A stretch of 64,000 nt of DNA from Pirellulaceae bacterium (lineage in GTDB: Bacteria; Planctomycetota; Planctomycetia; Pirellulales; Pirellulaceae), in the NCBI GenBank assembly GCA_029243025.1, contig JAQWSU010000022.1, forward strand, positions 124,001 through 188,000, read 5' to 3'. Below the pieces are notes generated by a model. The model saw only the letters and a list, made by a program, of their open reading frames with translations, did no database searches and was not told the DNA's origin. The stretch's first letter is position 1. Every line of letters begins with the position of its first letter. Position numbers and translations under genes: made by a program. Below are positions 17,800 through 28,174 of the stretch, in pieces.

Positions 17800-17875
17800 A
17801 TGCGGGATTCACGCTGATGCGGTGGATTTCGATTGTCAGCTGACAGCGCGAAACGTGGATATTCGAGGAGTTGTT

Positions 17876-20800
17876 ATGCGGTATGCTAGGCGTCGACAGC
17901 GGTGGGCAAATCGGAAACGATCATTTCACCAGGTGTCTTTGGAGGCACTCGAGAGCCGAGTTTTGCTGCATGCCGATCCGATCAAGATCAATTTTCAAAC
18001 CGATACCAACATCGATCCAGGGAGCTATCCTGAGCTGACTGGCTATTGGGCTGATGCGGGCAGTTCCTACGGCAACCGAGGTGGCGGACAAGTTTATGGT
18101 TGGTTAAACAGTTCTTTGAGACCGGATCGCCAATCACAGACGCGTAATCGTGGTAATCGCGATGCGACGGACGAGCGATACGACACGTTGAATCACTTTA
18201 TCAAAGGTGACAACCACAGTTGGCAAATCGCGCTTGAAGATGGTTTTTACGACATTCTGATCATGGCAGGTGATCCAAGTCACACGGATCAGGTAAACGA
18301 TCTTTATGTGGTCAGTGGCGACAATCAAGTGCGCTTAGATGATCCGGATGGACCGGATAATTGGGACGAATATCAAGTCGAAGCCTTTCAAGTCACGAAC
18401 GGACTCTTGCGCTTAACGCCGGATACCTCACGCGGAGGGTCGAACCACAAAATTGCGTTTCTTGAAATCACCCACCGTGATGATTTGACTGCCACGTTGC
18501 CAGCAGTAACCAACACGGCCGCCAGTTCGGTGACAGCCCATGAGGCGTCGATGGGCGGATTGGTGACCGATACTGGAAATGACGAACCGCAAATCAACCT
18601 TTATTATGGGCGGTCGGACGGTGGTGTATCGGCAGCCTCTTGGGAAAATGTTGTCGATCTTGGCGAGCAGGGCGCGGGCTATTCGTTTGTCGCGTCTGGC
18701 TTGAGCTCTGATACAACTTATCACTATCGCAGTGCGGCGACCAATGGTGCTGGAACCGTCTGGACGACCGCCAGTGAGTCGTTTCGGACATTGACGGTCA
18801 ACGCGCCTGCCGTCAAAAATTTGCCGGCTCAAGATGTGCTCGCTTCCGCTGCGACGTTGCGAGGGCAACTGATTGATTCCGGCAATGAGACTCCTACGGT
18901 GACAGTGTATTGGGGGCCGACTGACGGTGGTCAAGATGCTGGGCAGTGGGCCAATCGTGTCTCGCTCGGGGCTCAGGCGGGCGAGTTCGATCTTTCGATT
19001 ACGGATCTTGCATCCGGAACGAACTACTTTTATCGAGCACAGGCCACGAATTCGGGTGGAAGTGGTTGGGCGACGGACTCTGCTTCCTTGCGAACACTTG
19101 ATGTACTGGCTCCAAGTTTGGGGCCGATCGTGGCATTGGATGTCGATTCATTCGAAACGGTAATCTCAGGTCAGGTGCTCGAAACAGGGAATGAAATTCC
19201 TCAGATTACGCTTTTCTGGGGCAAATCGGATCAGGGTACACAGGCGGATGGTTGGGAGCAGGCAGCGGATCAGGGGTTTGTGAACGGTGGTTTTTCTTCC
19301 ACACTGACGGGGCTTGATGACGACACCACCTATTTTTATCGCGCTCGGGCAACAAATTCTGGCGGCACAGTTTGGACAAATGCGGGGCGATCGTTCAGGA
19401 CGCTCAAAGTTACCCTGCCGATTGTTGAGCATGGGCCTGTCAACGCGGTCTCTTCCGCTTCCGTGGAACTTGTCGGGCAAGTTGCGGATCGCGGGAACGA
19501 CGCGCCATTCGTCGAGTTTTTCTATGGAACTACCGACGGTGGTGCGAATGAAGAAGCGTGGGATCAAGTCGCAGAGGTAGGAATTGAGTTCTCGGCCTTT
19601 TCCACCAAGCTTCGCAATCTACAAGCCGAAACACAATATTTCTTCCGAGCTCGTGCGACGAATGCCGCCGGCATAAGTTGGGCCGCGGAGAGCCAGGTTG
19701 TCACGACGACCGCAGCCCCAAAGTTGCTGATCAGCGAGTTTCTTGCGATGAATGATCGTTCGCTCAATACGCGCGTGCGTTCAGCCGCGGGAGGGGCGTT
19801 TGGTGAAAGAATCTATCCCGACTGGATTGAATTGAGTAATCCTCAGGATACGCCGGTACCGTTGGACGGTTTGTATTTAACCGACGATACTCAACAGTTG
19901 CAGAAATGGCAATTCCCCGATGGCGTGTCGATTCCCGCCGGGGGATATCTAGTCGTTTTTGCCTCGGGCGAAAATGTTCGTGACACGTCTCGTGATGAGC
20001 GCGGTTATCTGCACACAAATTTTCGTTTGTCGAGCGGCGGTGAATTTCTGGCGGTGACGTCGTCGGACGGCGTTGTGCATTCTTATTCACCAACCTATCC
20101 GCAGCAGGCAACGGATGTTTCTTACGGCATCGATCAGGATGGGCAGCCTCATTATTTTGCAGCGTCATCACCGGGCAGCGCGAATACAGCGGATTCGATC
20201 AACTTCGTCGATGACACCCGCTTTAGCCACGACCGTGGGTTTTATGATGAACCCTTCGAAGTTGAGATTCGCTCAGACACCCCGGGTGTCACATTGGTGT
20301 ACACCTTGGACGGTACTTCGCCAACGAAAACACATGGTACGCGTGTGGCTGCTGCCAACGCTGAGACACTTGCCGTCGCAAGAGTTTCGATTTCAACCAC
20401 CACCACATTACGGGCGTTCGCTTACAAGACAGGATTTGAATCAACGAATGTTGATACTCACACCTACATCTTCCCTGAAGATGTGCTGGAACAGGCGACC
20501 GACCCGAATAACGGTCAACAAACCACGCCGGAAGGTTTTCCGTTGAGATGGGGTTCCGTGAAGGGTGACTATCAAGTCGACCCCGACATTGTGAATCATG
20601 CCAAGGAATCGGATCGACTACATGCCGAGGACTTGAAGTCGGTTGCGACGTTGTCGGTGGTAATGGATACGAAAGACTTGTTCGGCTCCAATCAAATCTA
20701 TCTATCTGGCTCAGGCAGTCCCCGTGCGGCTTCGTTCGAACTAATTACCGCTGATGGTAGTGAGGAATTCCAGATTGATGGATCGGTGCAGATGCAGGGC

Positions 20801-23800
20801 GGTTCGAGTACGAATCGGTGGAAGGACTATAAATTGTCGATGCGGGTCAAGTTTCAACAGCCGTTTGGTCCAACCAAACTCAACCATTCGCTGTACCAGG
20901 ATTCGCCGATCGATCGGTACGACAACATTACCTTAGATGGAGTCTTGAATCACTCCTGGTTGCACAGTGGTCAACACAATAAGCCTCAATACATTCAAGA
21001 TCAGTACGTTGCTGACCTTCATAATGAGATGGGTGGGTACTCACCGTATGGACGCTACATGCACGTTTATCTGAATGGTTTGTATTGGGGCATGTATTAC
21101 GTGCATGACCGCCCCGATCACGCTTGGTCCTCGCAATTGTTTGGTGGTGAAAAAGAGGAATACCACGCGGTTAAGCACAGCGGAAACAATGTTATCAGCA
21201 ATGGAAATGGACAAAGTGCGCGCAGTTCGTACAACGCCATGGAGTCTGCTGCCAGAAGTGTGCAGAACGATTCTGATGATCTCGGTAAATGGGAGACCTT
21301 GCAGGAACGGCTCGATGTCGACAACTTTATTACCTATTTGCTTGCCAACTGGTTCACGGGCAATCATGACTGGCCGCACAAGAATTGGTACGCGACGGCC
21401 CACGCCGACGGTCCCTGGATGTTTCACAGTTGGGATGCCGAGCACGTAACGGATTCTCATAATGACGTGGGTGAAAGTCCCGACGGCTTGCACGGCATGC
21501 TGGACGGCAATTACGAGTATCGAATGCGCATGGCCGATGCGATTCACCAGCACTTCTTCAATGACGGAGTTCTTACCAGAGACAGCAGTTCGCAGCTTTG
21601 GCGGGATCGAATGGATGAGATTGATCGCGCGATTGTGGGCGAGTCGGCTCGTTGGGGTGACAACCGAAGTCTTCGGGCCCATACGCGAACCGATTGGTTG
21701 AGATACAACGGCGACGGCGGTGGCTTGTTGCAGACTTATTTTCCGACGCGATCTACAACGGTGCTGAACCAGTTGCGTTCAGCGAATATCTACCCGTCCT
21801 TGGACGCTCCGGAATTCAATCAGCATGGCGGTGCCATTCAGGCTGGGTTCGAGGCAACGCTGCGGAATCCCGATCGTAAAGGCACGGTCTACTTTACAGT
21901 CGATGGAACCGATCCTCGCGAGGTTGGCGGTGGGCTTGCAGCGACTGCCCAGGTTTATTCGGGCGCGATCGAATTGCAACAGACAACTCAGCTGATGGCT
22001 CGGATCCTGGACGGAGACAGTTGGAGTGCGTTGACGTCGGCAACTTTCCGAGTGGGAGCACCGACTGCCGGAGATCTCGTGATCTCTGAAATTAATTACA
22101 ATCCATATTCTGCCATGTTGGATCAGGGCGAAGCGAATGTTGACCCCGACCAGTTTGAGTTCGTTGAAATCACCAATGTTTCCACTCGTACTCTTGATCT
22201 TGGTGGAACAAGTTTTGTCGATACTGTGATCGGTGGCGGACGTGAAGGGATTCGCTATGAGTTCGATTCACAATTGGTCGCTCCCGGCGAACGTGTGGTG
22301 GTCGTTAACAATGTCGATGCGTTTCGTTCTCGATTCGGAGCCGGGCCACGGATTGCCACGGGACGATCGGGCGTCGATAGCCGTTCCGGCGAATACGGAG
22401 GGCAACTAAACGACGGGGGTGAATTGTTGACGCTGCTCGATTACAACGGCATTCCACTGCAACACCTGGAATACAACGATTCAGGGCCTTGGCCCGGCCG
22501 CGCCGACGGCGGTGGCAGTAGTCTGGAATTGATCTCTGCCTTTGCAGATCTGCAGGATCCTGACAATTGGCGCGCAAGTAGTGAGTGGGGAGGATCTCCT
22601 GCGACAGGTTCGGCAGGGCCGGCCGATGAGCTTGTCATTAATGAACTGTTGACTCACACCGATTTGCCGCAAGTCGACCAGATCGAATTGCATAACGCAT
22701 CGAACGCACCCATTGACGTTAGCCATTGGTATGTCAGTGACACGGGGCAAAACTATTTTCGTCATTCCATCGACAGCGGTGTTTTAATTCCGCCGCAAGG
22801 TTATCTCGTGCTCAATGAAGAGACTTTGGGCTTTGGCTTCAAAGGGGAGCAGAATGATGACGCCTGGCTGATTGCGGCAGATGCGAATGGAAGACCATTA
22901 CGATTTATGGATCACGTCAAATTTGGTGCGACGCAAAACGGCGTATCGATCGGCCGTTGGCCGAATGGAAGCGGGGCGCTGTTTCCGATGGACAGTCTGA
23001 CCATGGGCCAAGAAAACAGCAGTCCCCGACTGCCAGAGATCATGATTTCGGAATTGAATTATCATCCGCCAGCCGGAGAGCAGGGCGGGCTGGATGCAAC
23101 GGATCGTGAATTTGTCGAGCTTTGGAATCCCTCGATGACGCCAATGGATGTTAGCCATTGGCGAGTGAATGGTGCGGTTGAATTTGAACTTCCGCAAGGC
23201 ACCGTGTTGCCGGCAGGATCCGGACTCGTGGTGGTACCCTTCGATCCGGCTGCGGACGTAGCGAAGGCAACCGCCTTCCAGCAAGTGTTCAGTGTGCCCA
23301 ATGGGACGCGATTGGTCGGGCCGTACGATGGCGTACAAGACAACGGTGGCGAACGATTGCGATTGGAACGGCCCGAAGATCCAGCCCAGTTAGGGCTTGG
23401 ATATGTGCTTGTGGATCAAGTTAAGTACGACGATCAATCGCCATGGCCGATCTCAGCCGATGGGCTGGGCGCTTCGTTGCAACGAATCAATCCGGCCGCT
23501 TACGGAGATTTTCGTGCCAGTTGGATCGCGGCGGCACCGGACCCAGGTCGTATCATGCTGACGGACTTAACCGGTGATCTAAATGGGGATGGACGTTTGT
23601 CGGCGGACGACATCGATGCACTTTGTCCGTTATTGCAGGCCAACGACACGACCGCCGATTTAAATGGGGATGGTGCCACGAATAATGCAGATCTGACTTT
23701 CTTAGTCCGAGATTTGCTGGGCAGTGATTTCGGTGACGCTAACTTGGATGGACGCTTTAACTCAAGTGATCTGGTGGCGATTTTTAGTGCGGGTGAATAC

Positions 23801-24160
23801 GAAGATGCCGTTGTTGGAAATTCTGGCTGGGCCGAGGGTGACTGGAATTGTGATGGTGATTTCACCAGCACCGATCTGATTGTTGCTTTCCAGGCTGGCA
23901 GTTATAGCGCAGCCGCCACACCTGCAGCAGTTGACGGTGCGGTCAGGCTACCAACTCCCGAGTCTTTGCTGTCCGAACCCTCCCTGCAGCAAGCTGATGA
24001 ACTCGCCGGTGACGGAACGATTCGGATGGCCGATCCATGGGCTCCGACCGCCTTGGAAGAGCTCGCGGTTGTGGATCAGTTATTCGATCAGAGCGAAGAT
24101 GATCCGGCACCCTGGCTGACCGAATCCGTCGATGAGCTCGAACTGGATTGGAACGTGTAG
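17876..24160 (+). CDS. Giant LExR-xLL surface protein: FN3-like repeats, CotH, lamin-tail, dockerin
   Basis: A 2094-aa secreted protein. The basic N-terminus with LEALESRVLLHAD (about residues 22-34) is the planctomycete LEPR-xLL signature. Then come a beta-rich carbohydrate-binding-like domain (30-200) and four ~100-residue FN3-like repeats with a YWGxxDGG unit (from about 218, 322, 425 and 526). A lamin-tail domain follows (about 616), with a chitobiase-C-like domain (781) and a CotH kinase-like domain (940-1290, with WDAEHVTD). Next are another chitobiase-C-like domain (1328), three more lamin-tail domains (1400, 1585, 1721) and two dockerin-like EF-hand pairs (1900-2010). The 79-residue acidic end is nearly shared with the next gene. 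GAGGAG 5 bases before the ATG fixes the start. CotH domains phosphorylate secreted proteins elsewhere; activity here is unproven. Confidence 0.85.
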   Translation: MRYARRRQRWANRKRSFHQVSLEALESRVLLHADPIKINFQTDTNIDPGSYPELTGYWADAGSSYGNRGGGQVYGWLNSSLRPDRQSQTRNRGNRDATDERYDTLNHFIKGDNHSWQIALEDGFYDILIMAGDPSHTDQVNDLYVVSGDNQVRLDDPDGPDNWDEYQVEAFQVTNGLLRLTPDTSRGGSNHKIAFLEITHRDDLTATLPAVTNTAASSVTAHEASMGGLVTDTGNDEPQINLYYGRSDGGVSAASWENVVDLGEQGAGYSFVASGLSSDTTYHYRSAATNGAGTVWTTASESFRTLTVNAPAVKNLPAQDVLASAATLRGQLIDSGNETPTVTVYWGPTDGGQDAGQWANRVSLGAQAGEFDLSITDLASGTNYFYRAQATNSGGSGWATDSASLRTLDVLAPSLGPIVALDVDSFETVISGQVLETGNEIPQITLFWGKSDQGTQADGWEQAADQGFVNGGFSSTLTGLDDDTTYFYRARATNSGGTVWTNAGRSFRTLKVTLPIVEHGPVNAVSSASVELVGQVADRGNDAPFVEFFYGTTDGGANEEAWDQVAEVGIEFSAFSTKLRNLQAETQYFFRARATNAAGISWAAESQVVTTTAAPKLLISEFLAMNDRSLNTRVRSAAGGAFGERIYPDWIELSNPQDTPVPLDGLYLTDDTQQLQKWQFPDGVSIPAGGYLVVFASGENVRDTSRDERGYLHTNFRLSSGGEFLAVTSSDGVVHSYSPTYPQQATDVSYGIDQDGQPHYFAASSPGSANTADSINFVDDTRFSHDRGFYDEPFEVEIRSDTPGVTLVYTLDGTSPTKTHGTRVAAANAETLAVARVSISTTTTLRAFAYKTGFESTNVDTHTYIFPEDVLEQATDPNNGQQTTPEGFPLRWGSVKGDYQVDPDIVNHAKESDRLHAEDLKSVATLSVVMDTKDLFGSNQIYLSGSGSPRAASFELITADGSEEFQIDGSVQMQGGSSTNRWKDYKLSMRVKFQQPFGPTKLNHSLYQDSPIDRYDNITLDGVLNHSWLHSGQHNKPQYIQDQYVADLHNEMGGYSPYGRYMHVYLNGLYWGMYYVHDRPDHAWSSQLFGGEKEEYHAVKHSGNNVISNGNGQSARSSYNAMESAARSVQNDSDDLGKWETLQERLDVDNFITYLLANWFTGNHDWPHKNWYATAHADGPWMFHSWDAEHVTDSHNDVGESPDGLHGMLDGNYEYRMRMADAIHQHFFNDGVLTRDSSSQLWRDRMDEIDRAIVGESARWGDNRSLRAHTRTDWLRYNGDGGGLLQTYFPTRSTTVLNQLRSANIYPSLDAPEFNQHGGAIQAGFEATLRNPDRKGTVYFTVDGTDPREVGGGLAATAQVYSGAIELQQTTQLMARILDGDSWSALTSATFRVGAPTAGDLVISEINYNPYSAMLDQGEANVDPDQFEFVEITNVSTRTLDLGGTSFVDTVIGGGREGIRYEFDSQLVAPGERVVVVNNVDAFRSRFGAGPRIATGRSGVDSRSGEYGGQLNDGGELLTLLDYNGIPLQHLEYNDSGPWPGRADGGGSSLELISAFADLQDPDNWRASSEWGGSPATGSAGPADELVINELLTHTDLPQVDQIELHNASNAPIDVSHWYVSDTGQNYFRHSIDSGVLIPPQGYLVLNEETLGFGFKGEQNDDAWLIAADANGRPLRFMDHVKFGATQNGVSIGRWPNGSGALFPMDSLTMGQENSSPRLPEIMISELNYHPPAGEQGGLDATDREFVELWNPSMTPMDVSHWRVNGAVEFELPQGTVLPAGSGLVVVPFDPAADVAKATAFQQVFSVPNGTRLVGPYDGVQDNGGERLRLERPEDPAQLGLGYVLVDQVKYDDQSPWPISADGLGASLQRINPAAYGDFRASWIAAAPDPGRIMLTDLTGDLNGDGRLSADDIDALCPLLQANDTTADLNGDGATNNADLTFLVRDLLGSDFGDANLDGRFNSSDLVAIFSAGEYEDAVVGNSGWAEGDWNCDGDFTSTDLIVAFQAGSYSAAATPAAVDGAVRLPTPESLLSEPSLQQADELAGDGTIRMADPWAPTALEELAVVDQLFDQSEDDPAPWLTESVDELELDWNV
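23921..24160 (+). repeat. 3' end duplicate, copy 1 (pairs with 27769-28008)
   Basis: The last 240 bp, stop codon included, are almost identical to the last 240 bp of the following giant gene, with one unbroken identical run of about 49 bp. Sequence upstream of this block is much more diverged. This points to recent segment duplication or gene conversion. Confidence 0.9.
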
Positions 24161-24438
24161 TTCTAGCTATTCCGGATTTTTGTCGGCTGTTTTGCGCAAT
24201 CTAGTGGCAAAAAAGTTTGTGAAATGCGTGGCTCTTGATAAATCCCCCCCAATCCGCGTGACAAAATTCTGTCGATCGGAATAATCAAGGCTGTGCAATC
24301 GCACGAACAGGGGATGAATCTAGTTGCTTGTCAAGTGTCGCTCCAGTATCAAAGGGGTTTGCATGCGCTGACTACGTCTATGCACCTTGGCGAGTTGACT
24401 TTTGGGAGCTTTCTGGAAGATAGGAGCGGTCGGGGAAG

Positions 24439-27400
24439 ATGTCGCGTAATTCAAGAAAACGTTTCTCTTGTTGTCGAAAAAATAGACCGTATCCTCCTCG
24501 AAGGAATCCTCGTTTAAGGAACGAGGTTTTGGAAGAGCGGCGGATGTTGGCTGCGACCGATCCGACGCTTGATCCCATCAGCGATTTTGCCGTTGACCAA
24601 GACGTGCGCGAGTGGCACGAGCCGGCGTTGGGAGAAGCAATTGTTTTATACGATCCGCAAACAGGGGAAATCTCGGTAAATACTTCCCAGCCGCTCACAA
24701 CATTTGAGATGAGGTCTGGAAATCGAATCTTTACCGGCAGTCCAGCACTCAATCGTGACTCTCCCTTTGATGTGGATCGCGACGATAAAATCTTCAAACT
24801 CTCCACGGAGGGCTTTGGAGACCTAAGCTTCGGAGAAGTGGCTCAGGTCAACTACGGACAAACGGCTCTTGAGCAAGACTTGGATTTTGATGGTACTTTC
24901 GTCGATGGGGCACATCCGAACTTTGTCTTGATCAGCGCTGGTAACAACGATGAAGCAGTTATCGTTAATCTGTCTGGGATCACGGCGGGTGATGATGGAC
25001 CACAGCCTTTGAGCATTACAGCAATAAGTGATAATACGAGCCTGATTTCTGATCCGTTCATAACCTATCTTTCCAATGATCAGACGGGTCGTCTTGCGTT
25101 TTCGCCTCTGGCTGGGCAACACGGCGTGGCTACGATTACGGTGATGGTGGAAGACGGTGGTCCTGATCTGGAATTGAATACCTCAGCTGATAATGCCAGG
25201 TTCAGTCGTAGCTTTGATGTGACTATCAATCCACCTTTAGTGGTCAATGCTCCGCCAACCCTGGATGCTATCGACACCTTGAATATCGACGAAGGGACGG
25301 TCGATCAGATTGTGGATCTTTCTGGTATCACTGCTGGCGGAGATGATGCACAGCCGCTACGAGTTACTGCGACGAGTAATGATCTCAATTTGGTTAATCA
25401 TCCAACGATTAGTTATCGATCAGGGGACTCGACCGGCAGTTTGTCCATAACAACTGTTCCAGACAAAAACGGTACGGCGACGATTCAAGTGGTTGTCGAG
25501 GACGGTGGACTGGATGGAGATCTAAGTACGACCGATGACAATGCAGCGGTGAGTCGTAGTTTCAATGTCACCGTCATTCCAGGGAATGATCCGCCAACCC
25601 TGACGGTGGCCGGTTTGACCATGGAGACTCCGGTTTCCGAGGACTCATGTTCGATTTCGCTGGATCCAACCGCCTTCGATGTGGATGCTGTTGGTTTGTT
25701 AGAAGATCCTGGATTTGCCATCGCAGCTCCTCGGATGGATGAGAGTCCCATTGCCGACGGTTTGATTGCCGATGGCGAATATGCCAATCAGTGTTTCTTT
25801 ACCTACGCAGAGAATGAAAATCCTGGTCATTCGTGGCCTGGACTCGATAACCTAAATGATGGAGATGCTGATCTGACGAGTAGGGTTCATTTTGCGCACA
25901 CGAATGAATCTCTTTTTATTGCCTTTGACGTGACGGACGACTTTTTAGATTTGGACCCGGGTTCCTCCGTCAAAAACGATGGTGTCGAGTTGTTTATTAA
26001 CGCTGATCTTGATTCTGGCGATGCTTGGGGGCCAGGCAAGATGCAGTTGTATGTTGATGCTTTTGAAGGTGGGACGGATTTGGGGCTCAACAATCGTGGT
26101 TCATCAGCGGGGATTTCAGCCGTTTCAACGATCGGTCCAGAAGCGGGTGAGTTTTACAGTGCCGGTTTGGTGCGTGAAGATGGATCCGGCTATGTGATTG
26201 AGTTTGAGATTCCGCTGGCTTCGTTGGACACTGCGGGCGGAGACGGTGATCGGGTTCCCGTCACAACCGGTGACTTCGTGCTGATCAACGCAGCTGTTGA
26301 TGACAACGATGCCGGTGATAATCTGAATGCACAATCGGGCCACCATCTTCTTTGGCACACTGCCGGGGCGAGTTCGCCGTGGGGTGGTGGCGAAAAAGTT
26401 TGGAATGTCCCATTAGCGTTTACTGAATCTGGCAAGTTGGTTATCGACGAAGATACCCCTGAACGAACTGTTGAATTGGTCGGTATTACCGCAGGAGGCG
26501 ATGAATCACAACCACTGCGAGTTACCGCAACGAGTAGCGACATTTCGTTGATTGATCATCCGAATGTCAACTACACTTCCGACGACTCGACCGGCAGTCT
26601 CATTTTGAATCCGGTTGGTAACCAGGGCGGCATGGCGACGATTACCGTTACGGTTGAGGACGGCGGGCTGGATGGGGATTTGGATACGATCAACGATAAC
26701 GACAGCTCCAGTATCGAATTAGAAGTGACTGTTAAGGTGAGAAACAAGCAGCCGACACTTGATGCAATTGATAACTTGGCGATTGCAGAGGATGCGATTG
26801 AACAGATGATCAACTTCTCTGGCGTCACCGCGGGTGCTGGCGAATCGCAGTCGATCAAAGTGACGGCTGCGAGTGACAATGAAGGATTGATTTCCGATCC
26901 GTTCGTGAGTTACACATCAGGTAATTCCACGGGTCGTTTGATTTTCTCACCGGTTGCTGATCAGAGCGGTACCGCAATTATTACCGTGTCGGTGGAAGAT
27001 AGTGGACTTGATGGAGATCTGGATACTTCGGCTGACAACGCCGTCTTCAGTCGTAGTTTTGAGGTTTTCGTTAATCCAATCAATGATGCTCCGACGCTCG
27101 ATGTACTGGCGGACTTGGGGTTGAATGTGGGGAGCGGACCACAGGTTATGGACTTGGCAGGTATCACTGCAGGACCCGGCGAGTCTCAACCGCTTAGAGT
27201 TACTGCGCTTAGTAACGCTGTAAACCTAGTTGCCCATCCAACCGTTGGTTATACGTCCGACAACACGACAGGCACTTTTTTAATAACGCCGATTGGCGCA
27301 GAAAGTGGCACGGCCACGATTACGGTCACGGTGGAAGATGGTGGACTTGATGGCGATCTCAGCACGTCGGCTGATAATGCTCGATTTAGTCGAACGATGC

Positions 27401-28008
27401 AGGTGGCAATCTATCCCACGGGTGATCTTACCCGAGATGGAAAGCTGGATGCGGATGACATCGATGCGATCTGTCCGCTGATCAACGCTAACGCGAACGT
27501 TGCCGATCTGAATAACGATGATTCCATCGACAATAAAGACTTTGTCTACTTGGTTCGCGATCTGATCGGGAGCGACTTTGGTGACGCCAATTTGGATGGA
27601 CAGTTTGATTCGAGTGATCTGGTTCAGATCTTTGTCGCCGGTGAATACGACGATGGTGTGAGTGGGAATTCAGGTTGGGCCGAAGGTGACTGGACCTGCG
27701 ATGGCGAGTTCGATAGCTCAGATTTAGTTGCCGCCTTCTTGAGTGGCAGCTATGTTTCGCCAGCTACTCCTGCAGCAGTTGACGGTGCGCTCAGCCTGCC
27801 GACGCCCGAGTCTTTGCTGTCCGAACCCTCCCTGCAGCAAGCTGATGAACTCGCCGATGACGGAACGATTCGGTTGGCCGATCCATGGGCTCCGACCGCC
27901 TTGGAAGAGCTCGCGGTTGTGGATCAGTTATTCGATCAGAGCGAGGATGATCCGGCGCCCTGGCTGGCCGACTCTGCCGATGAGCTCGAGCTGGATTGGA
28001 CCGTGTAG
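24439..28008 (+). CDS. LExR-xLL surface protein: tandem Ig/cadherin-like repeats, CBM9-like, dockerin
   Basis: An 1189-aa secreted protein. A basic N-terminus leads to VLEERRMLAATD (about 30-41), a divergent form of the LEPR-xLL signature. Five ~100-residue Ig/cadherin-like repeats share the pattern LSGITAGxxxxQPLRVTA ... ATITVxVEDGGLDGDL (two before and three after residue 430-660). In that gap lies a CBM9/DOMON-like domain (SLFIAFDVTDDFLD, VELFINADLDSGD). Two dockerin-like EF-hand pairs (about 995-1105) and the acidic 79-residue tail close the protein. The repeats contain calcium-friendly Asp runs. It likely works as a cell-surface adhesin or glycan-binding protein. The gene starts 278 bp after the previous giant gene; that gap shows no gene. 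Confidence 0.82.
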   Translation: MSRNSRKRFSCCRKNRPYPPRRNPRLRNEVLEERRMLAATDPTLDPISDFAVDQDVREWHEPALGEAIVLYDPQTGEISVNTSQPLTTFEMRSGNRIFTGSPALNRDSPFDVDRDDKIFKLSTEGFGDLSFGEVAQVNYGQTALEQDLDFDGTFVDGAHPNFVLISAGNNDEAVIVNLSGITAGDDGPQPLSITAISDNTSLISDPFITYLSNDQTGRLAFSPLAGQHGVATITVMVEDGGPDLELNTSADNARFSRSFDVTINPPLVVNAPPTLDAIDTLNIDEGTVDQIVDLSGITAGGDDAQPLRVTATSNDLNLVNHPTISYRSGDSTGSLSITTVPDKNGTATIQVVVEDGGLDGDLSTTDDNAAVSRSFNVTVIPGNDPPTLTVAGLTMETPVSEDSCSISLDPTAFDVDAVGLLEDPGFAIAAPRMDESPIADGLIADGEYANQCFFTYAENENPGHSWPGLDNLNDGDADLTSRVHFAHTNESLFIAFDVTDDFLDLDPGSSVKNDGVELFINADLDSGDAWGPGKMQLYVDAFEGGTDLGLNNRGSSAGISAVSTIGPEAGEFYSAGLVREDGSGYVIEFEIPLASLDTAGGDGDRVPVTTGDFVLINAAVDDNDAGDNLNAQSGHHLLWHTAGASSPWGGGEKVWNVPLAFTESGKLVIDEDTPERTVELVGITAGGDESQPLRVTATSSDISLIDHPNVNYTSDDSTGSLILNPVGNQGGMATITVTVEDGGLDGDLDTINDNDSSSIELEVTVKVRNKQPTLDAIDNLAIAEDAIEQMINFSGVTAGAGESQSIKVTAASDNEGLISDPFVSYTSGNSTGRLIFSPVADQSGTAIITVSVEDSGLDGDLDTSADNAVFSRSFEVFVNPINDAPTLDVLADLGLNVGSGPQVMDLAGITAGPGESQPLRVTALSNAVNLVAHPTVGYTSDNTTGTFLITPIGAESGTATITVTVEDGGLDGDLSTSADNARFSRTMQVAIYPTGDLTRDGKLDADDIDAICPLINANANVADLNNDDSIDNKDFVYLVRDLIGSDFGDANLDGQFDSSDLVQIFVAGEYDDGVSGNSGWAEGDWTCDGEFDSSDLVAAFLSGSYVSPATPAAVDGALSLPTPESLLSEPSLQQADELADDGTIRLADPWAPTALEELAVVDQLFDQSEDDPAPWLADSADELELDWTV
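27769..28008 (+). repeat. 3' end duplicate, copy 2 (pairs with 23921-24160)
   Basis: Near-identical partner of the 240-bp end of the preceding giant gene. Both encode an 80-codon block running from AAVDGA through PTPESLLSEPSLQQADELA to a tail ending in DELELDW. Confidence 0.9.
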
Positions 28009-28174
28009 ACTCAAGTCACGCGAGACTGTTGGGTAGCAGATGCCCAAGTCGGACGGTCATGGAGGCTGTTACGGACGTGAATCCCGTCATGACGCTTGAA
28101 GTCTGTAGCATTCATGTCGGGGCTGATTTCTCTGTCGATGTCGCATGGAAGGCGATTGATATCGGCACCAAACG

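Larger units (their letters stand above)
17334..17875. other. Intergenic region with two tandem duplications
   Basis: About 540 bp between the microcompartment operon and the first giant surface protein. No convincing gene or strong terminator is seen. It carries two short tandem duplications, listed separately, and ends with the ribosome site GAGGAG at 17865-17870. The promoter of the next gene should lie here; no reliable boxes could be picked. Confidence 0.5.

Noticed and set aside
21041-21682. Minus-strand 213-codon frame inside the first giant gene
   Set aside because: It is antisense to clear CotH-domain coding sequence and shows no family features; a shadow frame.
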